A stretch of DNA of 64,000 nucleotides, taken from assembly GCA_012295275.1 (NCBI GenBank), contig CM022665.1:41373152-41437151 (forward strand), given 5' to 3'. Shown one piece after another: positions 34,236-47,209 of the stretch. The notes under the pieces are model-generated. The model worked only from the letters and a program-made list of their open reading frames with translations, was not told where the DNA came from and did no database searches. Every line of letters begins with the position of its first letter. The first letter of the stretch is position 1. This DNA is from Chrysomallon squamiferum (taxonomy: Eukaryota > Mollusca > Gastropoda > Neomphalida > Peltospiridae). The position numbers and the translations under genes are program-made.

Positions 34236-35559
34236 TCACTATGGAAGTCTTTGATTTTGGGACTCATTGCACTTCAAGTAAGCTGTCTACAACATCAAAC
34301 ATCGTATCTCATGTACTGACAGGTAAATGTTTCTGTGACATAGAAGACATTACTGATGAAACCAGCTGAATAAATACATTGTGATATCTCTTAGATCAGC
34401 CTGATCTTCATGCATATATCTATATCTGCAGTCCAGACAAACCTGAATGAGTTAAATTACTCTTGAAAATGGCAGAAAATGTGAATTATAGACAAGTTCT
34501 CACTCTAATTTGAAATTTTCACTCACTCAACACTTGGATCTTCTTTGAAAATAATTTATAATTTAAAAGTAAATAACAAAAATTTATAAGAAATGGCCTT
34601 AGAGAATAAGATAATGAGTAATTCAAAAAAAAAAAAAAAAATAAAAAAAAATTAAAATTAAAATTAAAAATTGAGATACAGCCTTGGAGGATTGGCTTGT
34701 TTATAATTTTGCAGATTACTTTTATATCATTTTAAAAATAAACTATTATTAACAAAAACAATATCTGGGTTTATTGTTAAGCTTAAAATTACTTTGTTCA
34801 TCTGTCTTCTTTTGTATTAAATTCGCAAACACATTGTCACTAAAACTGAGTAGACTATTTAATCTTAAGGATTTTGTATCCAAACATTTGTGCTTGAATC
34901 AACAGCAGATATATGAACATTTTAAAGGCTTGATTGATTGATTTTCTCTGTGTAAACATCACCAATCAGTTTAATGTTAAAATTGAATTCTGTTATTTGT
35001 GAGGCTGAGTGTTCAAAGTAAAGTAATATTCTTTCCTAGTTAATGCCTTTTGTTTTATATCTATCTATCCATCTATCTATCTATCCCCCCCCCACACACA
35101 CATATATAATTGTTAAGAATATTGCACACATACAATTTTTTTAACTATATAATTATATGTATCATACTGAACAGTTGTTGTTTTTTTTTTTGTTTTTTTT
35201 TTTCAGAATTATATTATGAATACTGTTTTTTTATTTTATAGAATACAGTATTTAATTTTAAATTCTGTAGCTTCATTTACAAGTTTTGAAAAAAATACAG
35301 TGGGATTTTTTATTTTTTATTTTTTCTCCAAATGTAAATAGAACTTGATAAAACCTGAAACAACATGTAGTGACTCTTTTTTACCCTACAGTATTTTTCC
35401 ATCTTTCTTTTCTTTTTTTTTTTTTTTTTCTTTTTACCAAACCAGATGACAATTTTCCATTGATTTTATTTTTCTCATTTGTTTTCAGTTAATCTTTAAA
35501 ATACTTTGATTTAAGTTTTGTGTTTAAAATATATTACGCACCAAACTGTGGAAAATTAA
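34236..35559. other. AT-rich interval without a gene
   Basis: Contains A runs near 34626-34650, an ATCT repeat near 35061-35085 and T runs near 35180 and 35410. Nothing else is recognised. Confidence 0.5.
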
Positions 35560-36000
35560 ACCACCGTCGTTATTTAACACTTCCCATGATCCCCGCTTTT
35601 TTAACAGCACCTAGGCTGACTGTATAGGTTTAAATTTAATTAAGGTGCATGAGACCCAGAATTCATGTCATGTCCATAGCACAGCAGATTGCCTTTGTTA
35701 CTTTGGCTCTGCCTCGGCAAATGTTCAGAGACATGCCTGGATTGGAAGTCCATCATGATAACAGTCAGACCTGGTAAAAGGCAGTTGGTGTTTGGGGTAT
35801 TCTTTGCAATTAGCAGTTGGTCTGAAGGGTTATGATGATAGTACATGGCCTGTATGCTTTATCAGATGCTTGATGCACAGGAGTACTGTTTCTAAAATGC
35901 ACTCCGGTTATTGCCGTTGAGCATGTTGAAAATGAAATTAGGACAGTCATGCTGATTGGGCGTAAATACGTAAACCCAAGTGAATTGTGATAACTGAATT
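35560..36000. promoter_or_regulatory. Candidate regulatory island
   Basis: About 440 bases of balanced, repeat-free DNA flanked by T runs and an AAT microsatellite. Notable words are CACCGTCGTTATTTAACAC, TTTAATTAAGGTGCATGAGA, CTTTGTTACTTTGGCTCTG and CTCCGGTTATTGCCGTTGAG. No ORF of gene-like quality; the 68-codon minus frame has no family signature. Confidence 0.45.
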
Positions 36001-36025
36001 AATGTTAATTACAAAGTAAACAGAA

Positions 36026-36026
36026 A

Positions 36027-36058
<32 letters not shown>

Positions 36059-36200
36059 TAATAATGACAGTAATAACATAGATAACAATAATAATGATGG
36101 TAGTAATAATAAAAATGATGATAATGATAGTAATAATAATGATGGTATAGATTATGAGGATGGTGATAAAAATAGTAATAATAATAATAATAATGAAGTC
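36026..36200. repeat. AAT/ATG trinucleotide-rich region
   Basis: Imperfect AATAAT runs with ATGATGGTAG-type interruptions. Confidence 0.9.
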
Positions 36201-36654
36201 ATCACTGTAGCAATGATTATATGCAATATATTATATATTTGTAAATAAAATATTGAAACTGCAGTAGGAAATTATAATAATGATACCAGTATCACAATTA
36301 TATGCAAAATGAATTGAATTGCTTTACTGATTTTACTGAATAACATGATACGAAATGCTATTCTGCTGCTGTTGCTACTACTGCTATTACTACTACTACC
36401 ACTATCAACAACAATCATCATGATTGTATATAATGTAAATTAAGTTATTTAAAAATGTATTGATATTATAAAGAGAAACAATAGAAATATAATTTTTATT
36501 TATTAACTTTTTCCTTTTTTTTGTGGAATTAAAATTATTCCTCTGCTAAACTGTTAAGTAATTTTTCAGTTTAAGCAATAATTTAAAAATCCATGAAGCC
36601 AAAGGAACCAGCATATTAAGATTTTTATAACAGTCGAATATTTTGAAATTTTCC

Positions 36655-36656
<2 letters not shown>

Positions 36657-36688
<32 letters not shown>
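36657..36688. repeat. poly(A) run
   Basis: About 32 A bases in an A-rich setting. Confidence 0.9.
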
Positions 36689-36690
<2 letters not shown>

Positions 36691-36940
36691 AAATGAAGAA
36701 AAAAAGGAAAAGATTAAAATAAAACAGAAGAAAGAAAGAAATGGAAAAATGATACCGGACTTCGTTAAAAGTTTTGAGCCTTTCAAATGGAAGGTATTTA
36801 CTATAATGTAAAAGATTGGCTGGCATTACTGAATGTTTGTAGACCATTAGGCAGAATCTGGAGATGCTAATATTAAAAAAAACTACAGTGTTGAATGAAA
36901 GATAATCAGAAAATGCATCATCTCCATGAGTTTCAAAGTG

Positions 36941-37022
36941 ACTATAGTTCAGTTGTTAGAATGCCACTGTAGGCATGGTTAGACTAGGTTGCCAGAGCAA
37001 TCCTGCTTGGTGAGCCAAAATA
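36941..37022 (+). mobile_element. SINE fragment (tRNA-like head)
   Basis: The A-box TATAGTTCAGTTGTTAGAAT is followed by GACTAGGTTGCCAGAGCAAT and CCTGCTTGGTGAGCC. These line up with the tRNA-derived head and the start of the core of the SINE family found elsewhere in the window. The 3' part is lost. Confidence 0.6.
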
Positions 37023-37924
37023 GTTGTATTTACATTAAAAACATTTTTTCCTTGAAAAGAAAATTAAAAATGCAAAAAGTTATTTTTTAAATAAATACAA
37101 TTATTTGTATTATTATTATTATTATTTGATTTTAATTTTAATTTTGGAGAATTATTTTCTATAATAAATCATCAAAATATACACTTCATCAAATATGGTT
37201 TACTACTGAGATGGTCAAATACAAATACTCAGAGAATTCAAATATATTTTGTCAGTTATCACAAATTTAAAAAAAAAATTAAATTAAAAATTAAAAATAA
37301 AAATAACCCAGTCACTGTATTCAGCTTACCTGCCATCCATACACACTGTATTAGAATCTTTAATCATATTTCACAAAGCATTATTCAGCTTTCTAATTAG
37401 AAAATAAGTAAAACTACATGATCTGAATGGGTCTGAAAGTTAAAATACATAGCTAAACACACTTTCTGTTTATTGAAGTTATTGCCCCTGGCAGGATATG
37501 ACTGATTGCTTTTGAAACGTATTGTTTTCAAGAATCTTATTTCCATTTGATATTGATAATTACAAGCCTGCAGGCTGTATCTTTTGCATTGTATAATGTT
37601 GATCCTCAGTCTGTATCATTTCTTTCGCAGATGTATATGTCGTCCGTGAAATGTTTTTACTGAGGTATTTTATGATGAAAAAAAAGAAAAAAAAAGAAAG
37701 AAGAATAAGATTAAAAAAATGATATGTTGTTGCTGTGTATATATATATATTTATAAACATATTGGGTTACTGTGAAAGTGTAATGTATACGCCCGTCAGA
37801 TGAAACTTTAGTAGATCAGTCAGTTTTGTGGCAGATAGTTAAGTGTTTATCCTATCAGGTTTATCAGTAATAAATTTAATAATGGTAGTATTGTAGTGTT
37901 CATAGCTTGATGAAATATCCCATC

Positions 37925-37957
<33 letters not shown>

Positions 37958-38746
37958 TTGCTGTTCTTATTATTGTTGTTATTTTATTTTTTTCAATTTA
38001 TTACTTTTTGTTATTATTATTTATAACTTATCAACAGTTACTCTTAACTTTTAATTATTTATTTATTTATTTATTTATTATTTTATTTATGTTTTGTTGT
38101 TGACATTTCAATGGGGTTTTTCACTGACAAATTATTTTATAAGACATTTCAGTAATCATATGTGTATTTCATATGTGTATTTAACTGCAAGCTTTCTCTT
38201 GATCGTGTGCATAAGTGTGTAAAATTAAATGTAAATATAAATATGTGTTCACATAAACCTAAATGTGTGTCTATGTGTGTAGTTTTTCTTTTTGTTCCTT
38301 GAGCATCAAGTTCTTGTACTTATTATTTTTTTTTTTTTTTTTTTTTTTTTTTAGCACGATTAACTAGATGTGTGCCTCAGGAAACACACACATTAAAGGT
38401 TGTATAATGATTTTAAGGCACAAATAAGCTACAGAAATAGAAAATGTACCCAAGGCATCTAGTCAAACACAGAAATATAATGGGAACAACCCTTGTGGAT
38501 ATTACTAAATATTATTGTTTTTTTTTCTTCTTTTAAAATAGATACAATAAGCTACTGGGACAGAAAAAAACCCACAACACATTTGCTATTTCTTACACAA
38601 GTGTTTACACATTGAAATCATTTAAGTGCAGTTAGGAGGTTACAGTCCTGAAATATATTTTGTAAATGGAAAAAACCCAACCCAAAAACATGTAGGTAAT
38701 AATAATAATTAAGTATAATCTGTTCTATGGAACTAAGTTGTCTTTT

Positions 38747-38779
<33 letters not shown>

Positions 38780-39660
38780 AATTTCAGAAAAATTAAATTC
38801 AGTAGTCATAATGTAACATGTTGCTTTAATTTCAAAATTAATTTTCATTGATTATTTCAAAATAGATTTGTATAATTTAGAAAATCAAGTTGTTTGTTAT
38901 TATAATTTAAGTTTTTTTTTTTTTTATTTTTTTTAATATGTAATGCACTTTGATTATTATGATGGATACTGGAAATGAATGTATTAATTCAAACAGAGTA
39001 CAGGTTTACAGTTGCTTTGATAAGTAAAAGCCATTTGTTCTTACTCAGACATTCCCCAACCCAAAAATAAAAAAATAATAAAAAAAAAAATAAAATAAAA
39101 TAAAATAAAATAAAATAAATTATGAAACAAATCCCACAACACTGACTAGAATTACAAAAAACTTTTAACCACATTTTGCATTTTGTATGTTGTTGGTTTT
39201 TGGGTTATTTTTTTATTGTTTGTTTGCTGGGGTTTTTTTGTTTTTTTTTTTTTTTTTTTTTAATCCTTTCCATTGTTGAAGGTTGAAACTGTCTTTTGCA
39301 GTCATATCAATTTAATTTAAAAAAAAGAAAAAAAGAGAAGAAAACAATATATTTTTGTTGTGTATATTTTACGCACACATACATATATATTAAAAGAAAA
39401 TCAGACAAATTCAGTGATTGAACTTTGATATACTTTTGTATTTACTAATGTGACAATACTGCTCTCTGGTTTGTCATTGGCGCTGAATCACTAATATCAA
39501 CTTACTGCTGTGGACAAATTGCTTGAAAACATGATACATCAGACTTACACACAATGATAATAGCCTTCCAGGCTGATACTGTTCTAATGAATTTCACCAT
39601 TTCAGAACTGCCATTGACAGTGCTTTGAGTTACCTTACCACTGATAGCTTACTTGGCAGG
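37023..39660. other. AT-rich gene-free interval
   Basis: Holds (ATT)n at 37924-37957, (TTTA)n at 38058-38080, T runs near 38325, 38750 and 39240, and an AAATA repeat at 39085-39118. No coding or SINE signal was seen. Confidence 0.5.
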
Positions 39661-39663
39661 CGA

Positions 39664-40310
39664 TCAGTAAATCTAATATTATTGTAAAAAATAAGAACAG
39701 AACAAAATAAAATGATATCTTTAAAAAAAAAAAAAAAAAAAGAACAACAACAACAACAACAGAAATAATCCCATCAAAACAAAGAGCAAATCTAATATTA
39801 TTGCTAGAAATAAAAACAAAATAGAATAAAATAGTATCTTGAAAAAATAAAAACAACAGAAATAACACAAACAAAACAAACAGCAGATGTAATATTGTTG
39901 CTAAAAATAAAACCAAAATAAAATAATACTTTAAAAGAAGAAAAAAACAAACAAACAAAAAAAGATACAAACAAAGAAAATGTAACCAAAAAAAACCCAA
40001 ACAAAACCAGCAAATCTAATATTACAGCAGTAAATTAATACTTTAAAAAGAAATAAAGAACAACAACAACAACAACAACAAAAAAAAAACATAATTTGTA
40101 ATTTGCTATTCTTGTTGACTTACTTTACCATGGATAACTTGTTTGACAGACCATCAGTAAATTTAATATCATTGCCATAAATAACAACAAAATAAAAATT
40201 AAAAATAATTTTTTAAAAATAAATTAAAAAAATGTAGGAAAATAAACAAATAAATAAATAAAAGTAAAATCTAATATTATTGCTATAAATAAAATAAAAT
40301 AATATTTAAA
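39664..40310. repeat. Tandem repeat, six A-rich units of about 103-144 bp
   Basis: AGTAAATCTAATATTATTG-type words start units near 39664, 39786, 39889, 40009, 40153 and 40267. Each is followed by an AAATAAAATAAAATA stretch and an AACAACAACA or A-rich tail. The first and fifth also share a GATCAGTAAAT/CATCAGTAAAT lead. Confidence 0.8.
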
Positions 40311-40399
40311 AAAAAAAATAAAGAACAACAGAAAAAATAGAAAAAAGAAGATGATAATTGCTGTACTTGTTGTCAGTTGTGGCAGTGGTTTGTTTTGAA

Positions 40400-40640
40400 T
40401 TGATATTATTTCTAGACTGGTTGGTGAAACCTGCTGATGCGTATCGACCTGGCCAGCAATTTGTCGGATGCGGGCAGCGACTAACTACACGATTCAAACA
40501 ATTTACATATAGATGGTCATTGCTGATTGGTGCATGTATTTAATTTGAGAACAAATTTGCGGGATTTGTCGTTTTTGTTTTTGTGTGCCGTGACATCAAG
40601 GTTAAAAGTCACAACAATGTATCGCGTATTTGTTAACTAA
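40400..40640. promoter_or_regulatory. Candidate regulatory island
   Basis: CpG-containing, repeat-free DNA: TGATGCGTATCGACCTGGCC, TGTCGGATGCGGGCAGCG, TGCCGTGACATCAAGG. It contrasts with A-rich flanks. No ORF beyond 63 codons on either strand. Confidence 0.4.
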
Positions 40641-41269
40641 CAGAAAGAACAGTAAAGACAAAAATCATTTAAAAAAAAAAAAATGTATTAGTATTCTTTT
40701 TAAGTTTAAAATAAAAATGAATTTGTTTTTAAGTTAGTTTTTAAAATTATCAAATTTGTGGAGAATATATCTGTGTTTCTGTGTATGTGTGTGTGTGTGT
40801 GTGTGAGAGTAAATATGTTTGTGTGTATATGAATGTGTATCTAAGTACTTTATTGTAAACTGGCAGTAGTTAGATAACTCACATATTTTCTGTTTATTCT
40901 TTATTTTATTTTGTTTTTATTACTATTATTATGAGTTGTTTTTTTTTTTTTTTTTTTTTTCTTGGCTGGATAATTTATCACGTCCTTGATGCACAAAAGA
41001 CTGGAAAATACATTACTGTTTGTTTTTGTTGTTTGTTGGGGTTATTTCTTGTGCTTCCCGTTTTATTTAATCTGTAATCTGATTTGTTAAAGAAATTTGT
41101 TTCATTCTTTCTGTTTTTTTTTTTTTTCATGCTTTATTTAATTTCCAAATTGATTTGAAGGGGAGAGATATTTTTTAATCTTTTTTTTTTTTTCCTATTA
41201 TTGTTGTTGTTGACGACATTTCAGTATTAAATGAATTTGATTTATTTATTTTTTTTTTTTTTTGCTTCT

Positions 41270-41470
41270 CAAATTAAGTCTGAATATATTTAGTCATTGA
41301 AAGTATTGATGGAATGAAGGTCAAAGCTGCTATGAGAGCAGTGACAACAAATACATGTGATATATTGGAAATGCTATGATTTATCACTTCGTGGTGGATT
41401 CCATTTCCACTGTTGTCAGTAACCTGCAGTCATTTCTGACAATGTGTTTATCACGAATTTCAGACAAATA
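41270..41470. other. Weakly balanced interval
   Basis: Moderately complex sequence between T-rich and A-rich DNA. No gene, SINE or repeat recognised. Confidence 0.3.
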
Positions 41471-41799
41471 AACTTAAATAGCCACTGAATAAAAAAACTA
41501 TAAATATAAATAAATAAATAAAAATAATGTGGAAGATAATAAATAAATTACTTGAATATTTGTTTTAATGTCCTTGACACTGTATAAACACATTAATGGA
41601 GGTGCAAAAATATTATACTTAAGAAATTACTGTTAATACCATAGATTGTTTTTTTGGTATTTTTCTAATTAGTTCATTTTTAATTTATTCCAGTGCATCT
41701 TCTAAAAGTAGTTAGAAAGACTTGAAAAATGTTCCTATTTTTATTGATATTTTATAGTTAATTCACAATTTAAACTGATTCAAAAATATGTATATAAAA

Positions 41800-41935
41800 T
41801 AATAATAATACTAATTAAAAAAATAAAAAAATAAAAAAATAAAGACAATAAAATAAAATAGGTAAAACAAAAAATTGAAAAATAATAATAATAATAAAAA
41901 AATAAAATAAATAAAATAAAAAAGTAACAAAAATA
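41800..41935. repeat. AAT/AAAAT-rich low-complexity block
   Basis: AATAATAAT, AAAAATAAAAAA and AAATAAAAT runs in succession. Confidence 0.9.
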
Positions 41936-41989
41936 AACAGACCACTTTGCAAAAAGCCACCGGAAAATTTTCATTCATCTTTCCATGTC

Positions 41990-42430
41990 ACTTAAATAAC
42001 AATTGATTATTTTTCGTCCGCGCCGCTGCTTTTCATTTGAAAATTTACCCCTGTACATGTAATCGACATCTGCATTAGTCACGGAATCATGACAGTCATT
42101 ATCAAGGCTATTCTGCCGCTCACACAGAAGCTGCCATACGATACGTGTTAAACACAGATTTGGTGTTGCGGAGAAGTTGAATCAATTTTGAAAATTGACT
42201 GCGGCCCAAAAACTCACTCCTCTTTCCCCCAATTGCACTTTATTTGAGCCCGAACATGCACTACCTTCCTGTTTAATTGCTCCATGTAAGTTGAACATAT
42301 TGTTTACCGAGCACCAGATTGCCGGAATTACACTTGAAGCCAGGTTGGAGACCAATTTTGAAAAATGTGATTAGTAGCTCGAAGCTTTCTGAGCAAAGAA
42401 AAATATGAACGTGGGCCCTGAAACGAATAA
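41990..42430. promoter_or_regulatory. Candidate regulatory island with palindrome
   Basis: About 440 bases of balanced sequence including TCGTCCGCGCCGCTGC, GATACGTGTTAAACACAG and ATTGCACTTTATTTGAGCCC. A perfect 17-base palindrome, TCAATTTTGAAAATTGA, lies at 42182-42198, and the CAATTTTGAAAA word recurs near 42352. No ORF, tandem repeat or SINE similarity. Regulatory function is inferred. Confidence 0.45.
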
Positions 42431-45070
42431 TTTGGGAAAGAAATGGTTTTTGGAAGGTTTTTTTATATTTTTTTTATTTTATTTATTTTTTTATGTGATA
42501 TGGCTTATTAAGATATGAGCCAAAAAATAATAGTTACTACTTACATACAAATTATAATAATAATATTAATACCATCACCATTATTACTAGTACTATTATT
42601 ACTGTTACTATTACTATTAATAGTAATAATCATCATCATCATTTGTTAATTTTTTTAATAGAAAGATAGAACAAGAAATAACAGATTTAAAAAGAAAAGC
42701 ATTATTCATTTTCAAGGATCCATTGAGATTTTTATGATGACAAATTTATGGTTGAACCATAGTTAATTATGTAATATTTTTCTTAAGTTAGTAAGCTAGT
42801 GTAAGCACAACATTTTGAGCATAGAAGCTAAAATATTACTGTATCTCCTTATAAAGTGTGTAACTGCCATCTCTGTTAATGACTTTCTGCATGTTTCATG
42901 GAAACAGCATTGATGAACAAGAATATGTCAACAGAATACCTGTAGAAGAGTGTAATATGAAACTTTTTAATAACATATCTGATATGTTGGTGTGTGATAG
43001 ATCCTTTTGTAAGTTTTAATTAGAAACTTATTTTGAAAAGCTAATTCATACATACGTATGCATGTTGATAGACACATAAAAGCATCTGCAAACTTGCAAA
43101 AGCATGTACACACCCACACACCCACCACACACACAGTTATATGCTGTGACTAGCAAAAAAAAAAAAATCACACACACAATCAATCACATATGCACACATT
43201 GAACCTGGAGGTACCTTCATCTTGCATACTAACATGCAATTTGACACCAATATCATGTTAGTGTTTTGACAGCGAGGAAAGAATTAGGGACCAAAAAAAA
43301 AAAAGATTAACACTATAAAAATTATTAACATTATTTCTAGAGAAGCTCTAATTTGATCAACATGACACATGCACACTCACATGGCATTTCCAATTAAGTG
43401 GCGATTTCTCTTGAGGTTACTTTTCTGTTAATTGCTTTAAAGATTTTCTTGTTACTTTGATTAGTGCTTCTCAGGGTTGGACAATTTGTTTAATATTGTC
43501 AACATTTTTATGAATGTATACTCCGCTGGGATCTGACCGGTAATTAATCCAAAAGATTACTTAAAAGTTGTGTATAAGTTTCTGTGTTTTTTTTTGGTGT
43601 TTTTTTGTTTTGTTAAGGATTACCTTTAACGATAAAAGTCTTTTTTTGTCTTTGATGAATACATCACAAATGTATATGAACATGAAATGTGTAAACATTT
43701 ATGATGCACACACTAGCTACTGTTTCATTCTTTTTCCCCTGTTTCCCTTTCTCTCTATTTCTTTTTTTTTTTCTCTCTCTTTCTGTCTTTCTTTCTTTTT
43801 CTCCTTCTCTGTCCACTCCATATCTTTTTCTGTCTCCATTATTTCATTAGCAATAAGTAATCTTTTATGGCCACCTTTCCTTAAACTACAGCACATAATA
43901 AAATATTTTCTAATCAGTTATAGAGTGATGGCTGGATTGGGAAATAAATACCCCTAAGCAAACTGAATATTAACTCTTCAGAGATGCAGCATTTGTTAAC
44001 ACATACTGTCATTCCAGTGTTAATTTAACATATTATTAAGGTTTTGAGGAAATTATAAATATCACTGGTAAATATAACAAACACTTAACACAGAGCTATT
44101 ACAGTGACAAGCAGTTGTATGTCCCTGATTGAAATTGGTGGTTATGAATCAATAAGTTAAGTCATCACCAACACAGATTTTACTTGATGAGTATAACAGT
44201 TCTCTGAGTTCCGATTATGTAAAAAGGCTTGAAAATGGTGGGTGGCAGGCAAGTAATAGATTTATCTGAGATGAACAGATTAAAATAATATAGGATCACA
44301 TTTAATATTTTCAGATATATATACATAGATAGATAGGTGTGTGTGAGTGTGTGTGCATTTGTACATATTTAACATATAACGTCAAAAACCAGACAATTAT
44401 TAAACTAGATGTTTAACTTCTAATATAAATTAATTCTATTCAGTTTGATTTGTTACCTTTATTTGCAACACATTGTAAATTAATAACTCACAAAACTGTA
44501 TCTTATTTCTGAAATGCGTATTTACGGTACTAATAATCACTGTAGACTGTAGATGAATCACATAAAAACATTCACCTGCAGTAAATAACTTGTTCAGAGC
44601 AGTTATTACTTTTCCTTGGCTCAATATCTGGTTTCAGTGAAAAATTGTTTGTTTTGTATTTTTTTCTCCAAGACTTATTAACATGTAACAGAATAGCAAG
44701 AAGTGTAATTGAGAAAAACACAGAGAATGTGAATTTTTATCACCCTCCAGTGCTGCTTAAGATTTCCATCAACAATGATGTCGGTAAATATAGATTCTCT
44801 CTCTTTGTTTTGCTGGTAAGTTGTCTCACCTTGCTGGTTTCCACTATTTACACAGATGCAAAAAATTATCTAAATCATACAGACCAGATTCTACAAACTG
44901 ATCAACCTTGCACATGACGCTGTTTTCTTTCTTTTATAACAAGCAGAAGAACAGCAGGTCAGAATATCAGTTTCAGAGAATCTTGTCCACCAAGTGCTTC
45001 ATATTGGATAAATGAAAGTTTATATTTTGTGTGGGGTTTTTTTGACCATGGAGAAATATATATAATGTAT
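42431..45070. other. AT-rich gene-free interval
   Basis: Scattered ATT/ACT trinucleotides near 42555-42645, CACA-rich DNA near 43100-43190, and T/C-rich DNA near 43735-43810. The 129-codon frame at 43568-43957 is T-rich low complexity. No gene supported. Confidence 0.5.
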
Positions 45071-45077
45071 CATTTGC

Positions 45078-45387
45078 TAAGAGTAGCTGTAATGAAGCAA
45101 TAGTTAAGTCATAACATTAGCACCCTATTCAGCTGTTTCCCATTCCAGCCAAAGCCTTAAAACCTGTTTATCAAAAGGGTGATAACTGCTTTCCTGATCA
45201 TGGGAAGGTGCAAATAAATTATCTCCTGCAACTAAAATGATAATGGGACCCTACTGCAGAACAGCTGCTTCTTTCCTTTCTTTATTTTCAGCATGGACCT
45301 TAACCATACATATTCTGTCATATAACTGTACATTAAAAATGTGCTGAGTGTGTTGTTTAAAAAAATATATATATATTTCTTTACTTT
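45078..45387 (+). mobile_element. tRNA-derived SINE, near full length (best copy)
   Basis: In order: a tRNA-like start (AGAGTAGCTGTAATGAAG), core TTTCCCATTCCAGCC, TATCAAAAGG, TGGGAAGGTGCAAATAAATT, TCTCCTGCAACTAA, GGACCTTAACCATACATATT, CTGTCATATAACTGTACATT and the tail AATGTGCTGAGTGTGTTGTT before an A/T-rich end. This is the block order of a SINE that I recall as very abundant in gastropods and bivalves. The A-box is eroded. It has no coding capacity of its own and would move using LINE machinery. Confidence 0.75.
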
Positions 45388-45409
45388 AACTTGATTCAGA
45401 TATTGGTTT

Positions 45410-47200
45410 CTTGGACTACACTGTGGTAATGGCTGCTATCAAGAGCTAAATGGGGGAAACAGAAGACCATTCATTATACACTCCTTTTTTTTTTTTACAA
45501 CTAACACAGTCTTCTTCAGAGAATCCAGGCTGTGACATGTATCCAAGACAAACAAGCTTCAACCTGCACTGTTGCTGAGCATGCTTTCAGAGTGATTGAT
45601 GCTTTGTATAAACCCTAAATGATGAGCAGCAGTGTATTTCCTTTCTGGTATGATCATTAGAAAATCACATGATTAATACCTAATAATCATTAATACGTGC
45701 TGTCATTATTCATTCAGACATCCATTCCTTATGGCAAAGTGATAAAGTTTAAAGAATTTAGATTCTAACATCATCTTACAGATACTGGAAATGGTCAAGA
45801 TTACTACATCAAGTCTTCTTTGACAAATCACTCAATACTACTCCAGTATTAAGTTGTCTTTGGCATACAATACATGCTGCCTTAGGGGAAAATAAACAAC
45901 ACAAAAAAAATATTGTCTCTAACTGTAACTGTTTTACTTTTGGAACATGCAAACTTCAAAGTTAAGGATTATTAAGATCAACGTGTGTCTTGAAGTTATT
46001 TTCACTGATTTCCTTTTGCAGTTTTTCTAAACCAATGATGCATGAGATAGTCATTCATTAGACTTGTTTAGATCATTTGTCATGAAGTGCTGTGCTGCTT
46101 GCAGAATTCTCAAGTTTGTTTGTGGAAGTCTAAACTGGTGTGAAAGTTGGTGGATTCAAGTGTTTGGAAGTGTCTGCTTTTTGCTCCAGAATGGGTTCCA
46201 TCATGTCTTTGAAAATCAAAACAGTTATTGATGTTCCATGATTTCTTATGTTAAGCAGGTCTCTTATTCTGTGTGATAGTCGCCTTAAGTACTGCATCTT
46301 TTTTTGTCAAAATGCTTTTGTAATGTCAGCTGTTTCATTCCAGTAATATCATGGACAGCATGTCACTAGTTAAGATCAAAGTAACCATGTTAAATTCTAA
46401 CATTTCAAAACATATGTAAAAAAAAATGATAATAATAATAAAAAAAATAAAAACATTTTCTGATGTGTAGAAAGACTGGAGAAGAATCTTGAAAGATATG
46501 AGGCAGTCACAAAAATAATCTTAATACATTATACATCACCAGAAATACCAGAATTGTTTAAATTCATTGAAATAGTTGTATTTTAGATTTAACTTTGACA
46601 AGTTACTTTTAAACCATGTAACATATCAATTAAGAAACAAAATTCAGTCTAGGTTTGGTGCTTTGGCGTACAAGAACCGTAACTCGCTCAGTTTCTCTCT
46701 TCTATCTGCGTGAACATGCGTATTTACATGCATCTTTCTCTTGCATTCATGTTCTCATTCTTTTTCTTTGATTTGCTCTACCTCAATCACTTTCTCTCTC
46801 GTTCAGTCTTTATGCATTTCTTTTTTTTCTTTTTGTATAAATCCTCTGTAGACAAATATAATTGGAATGTCCAAGTTGTCAGTCTTGTGGTGAAGCTCTT
46901 TGACCTCTTTGGCCACAGTAATTTTTCCTTGATGGATAATATGGATTTTTGTGATGCAGTTAATTGAAAACTGGTGTGACAAACATGTACTGAAATATGT
47001 TCTGTGCTACCATCAGTTTATAAACATGAGATATAAAAACACTTAGCAAGGACAAAAATGAAGAAAGAAAGAAAGAGAAAAAAAAATGAAGAAAAAAAAA
47101 AAAGAAAAAAGAAAAAAAATCAGAAAAAGAACTTCTGTAGTGGTAAATCCTCATTAATTGCTATGTATAACAAATACAACTAGTGTTGAAATATCTGTTA
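45410..47200. other. Gene-free interval of mixed composition
   Basis: Moderately complex DNA near 45500-46350 with no ORF or known repeat, then AT-rich DNA and an A-rich stretch near 47060-47130. Nothing more can be supported. Confidence 0.45.
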
Positions 47201-47209
47201 GCAAGAAGC

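Noticed and set aside
36941-36972. tRNA gene suggested by the A-box
   Set aside because: No acceptor stem or anticodon arm can be drawn, and the following sequence continues as SINE core; the same applies to 32959-32980.
43568-43957. 129-codon plus-strand frame
   Set aside because: Phe/Ser/Leu-rich translation of T/C-rich low-complexity DNA without domain or splice context.
45120-45310. Regulatory island with GATA and E-box motifs (TTATCAAAAGGGTGATAACTG region)
   Set aside because: Alignment of its blocks in order shows it is the core of a SINE, so the motifs are not independent evidence of an enhancer.
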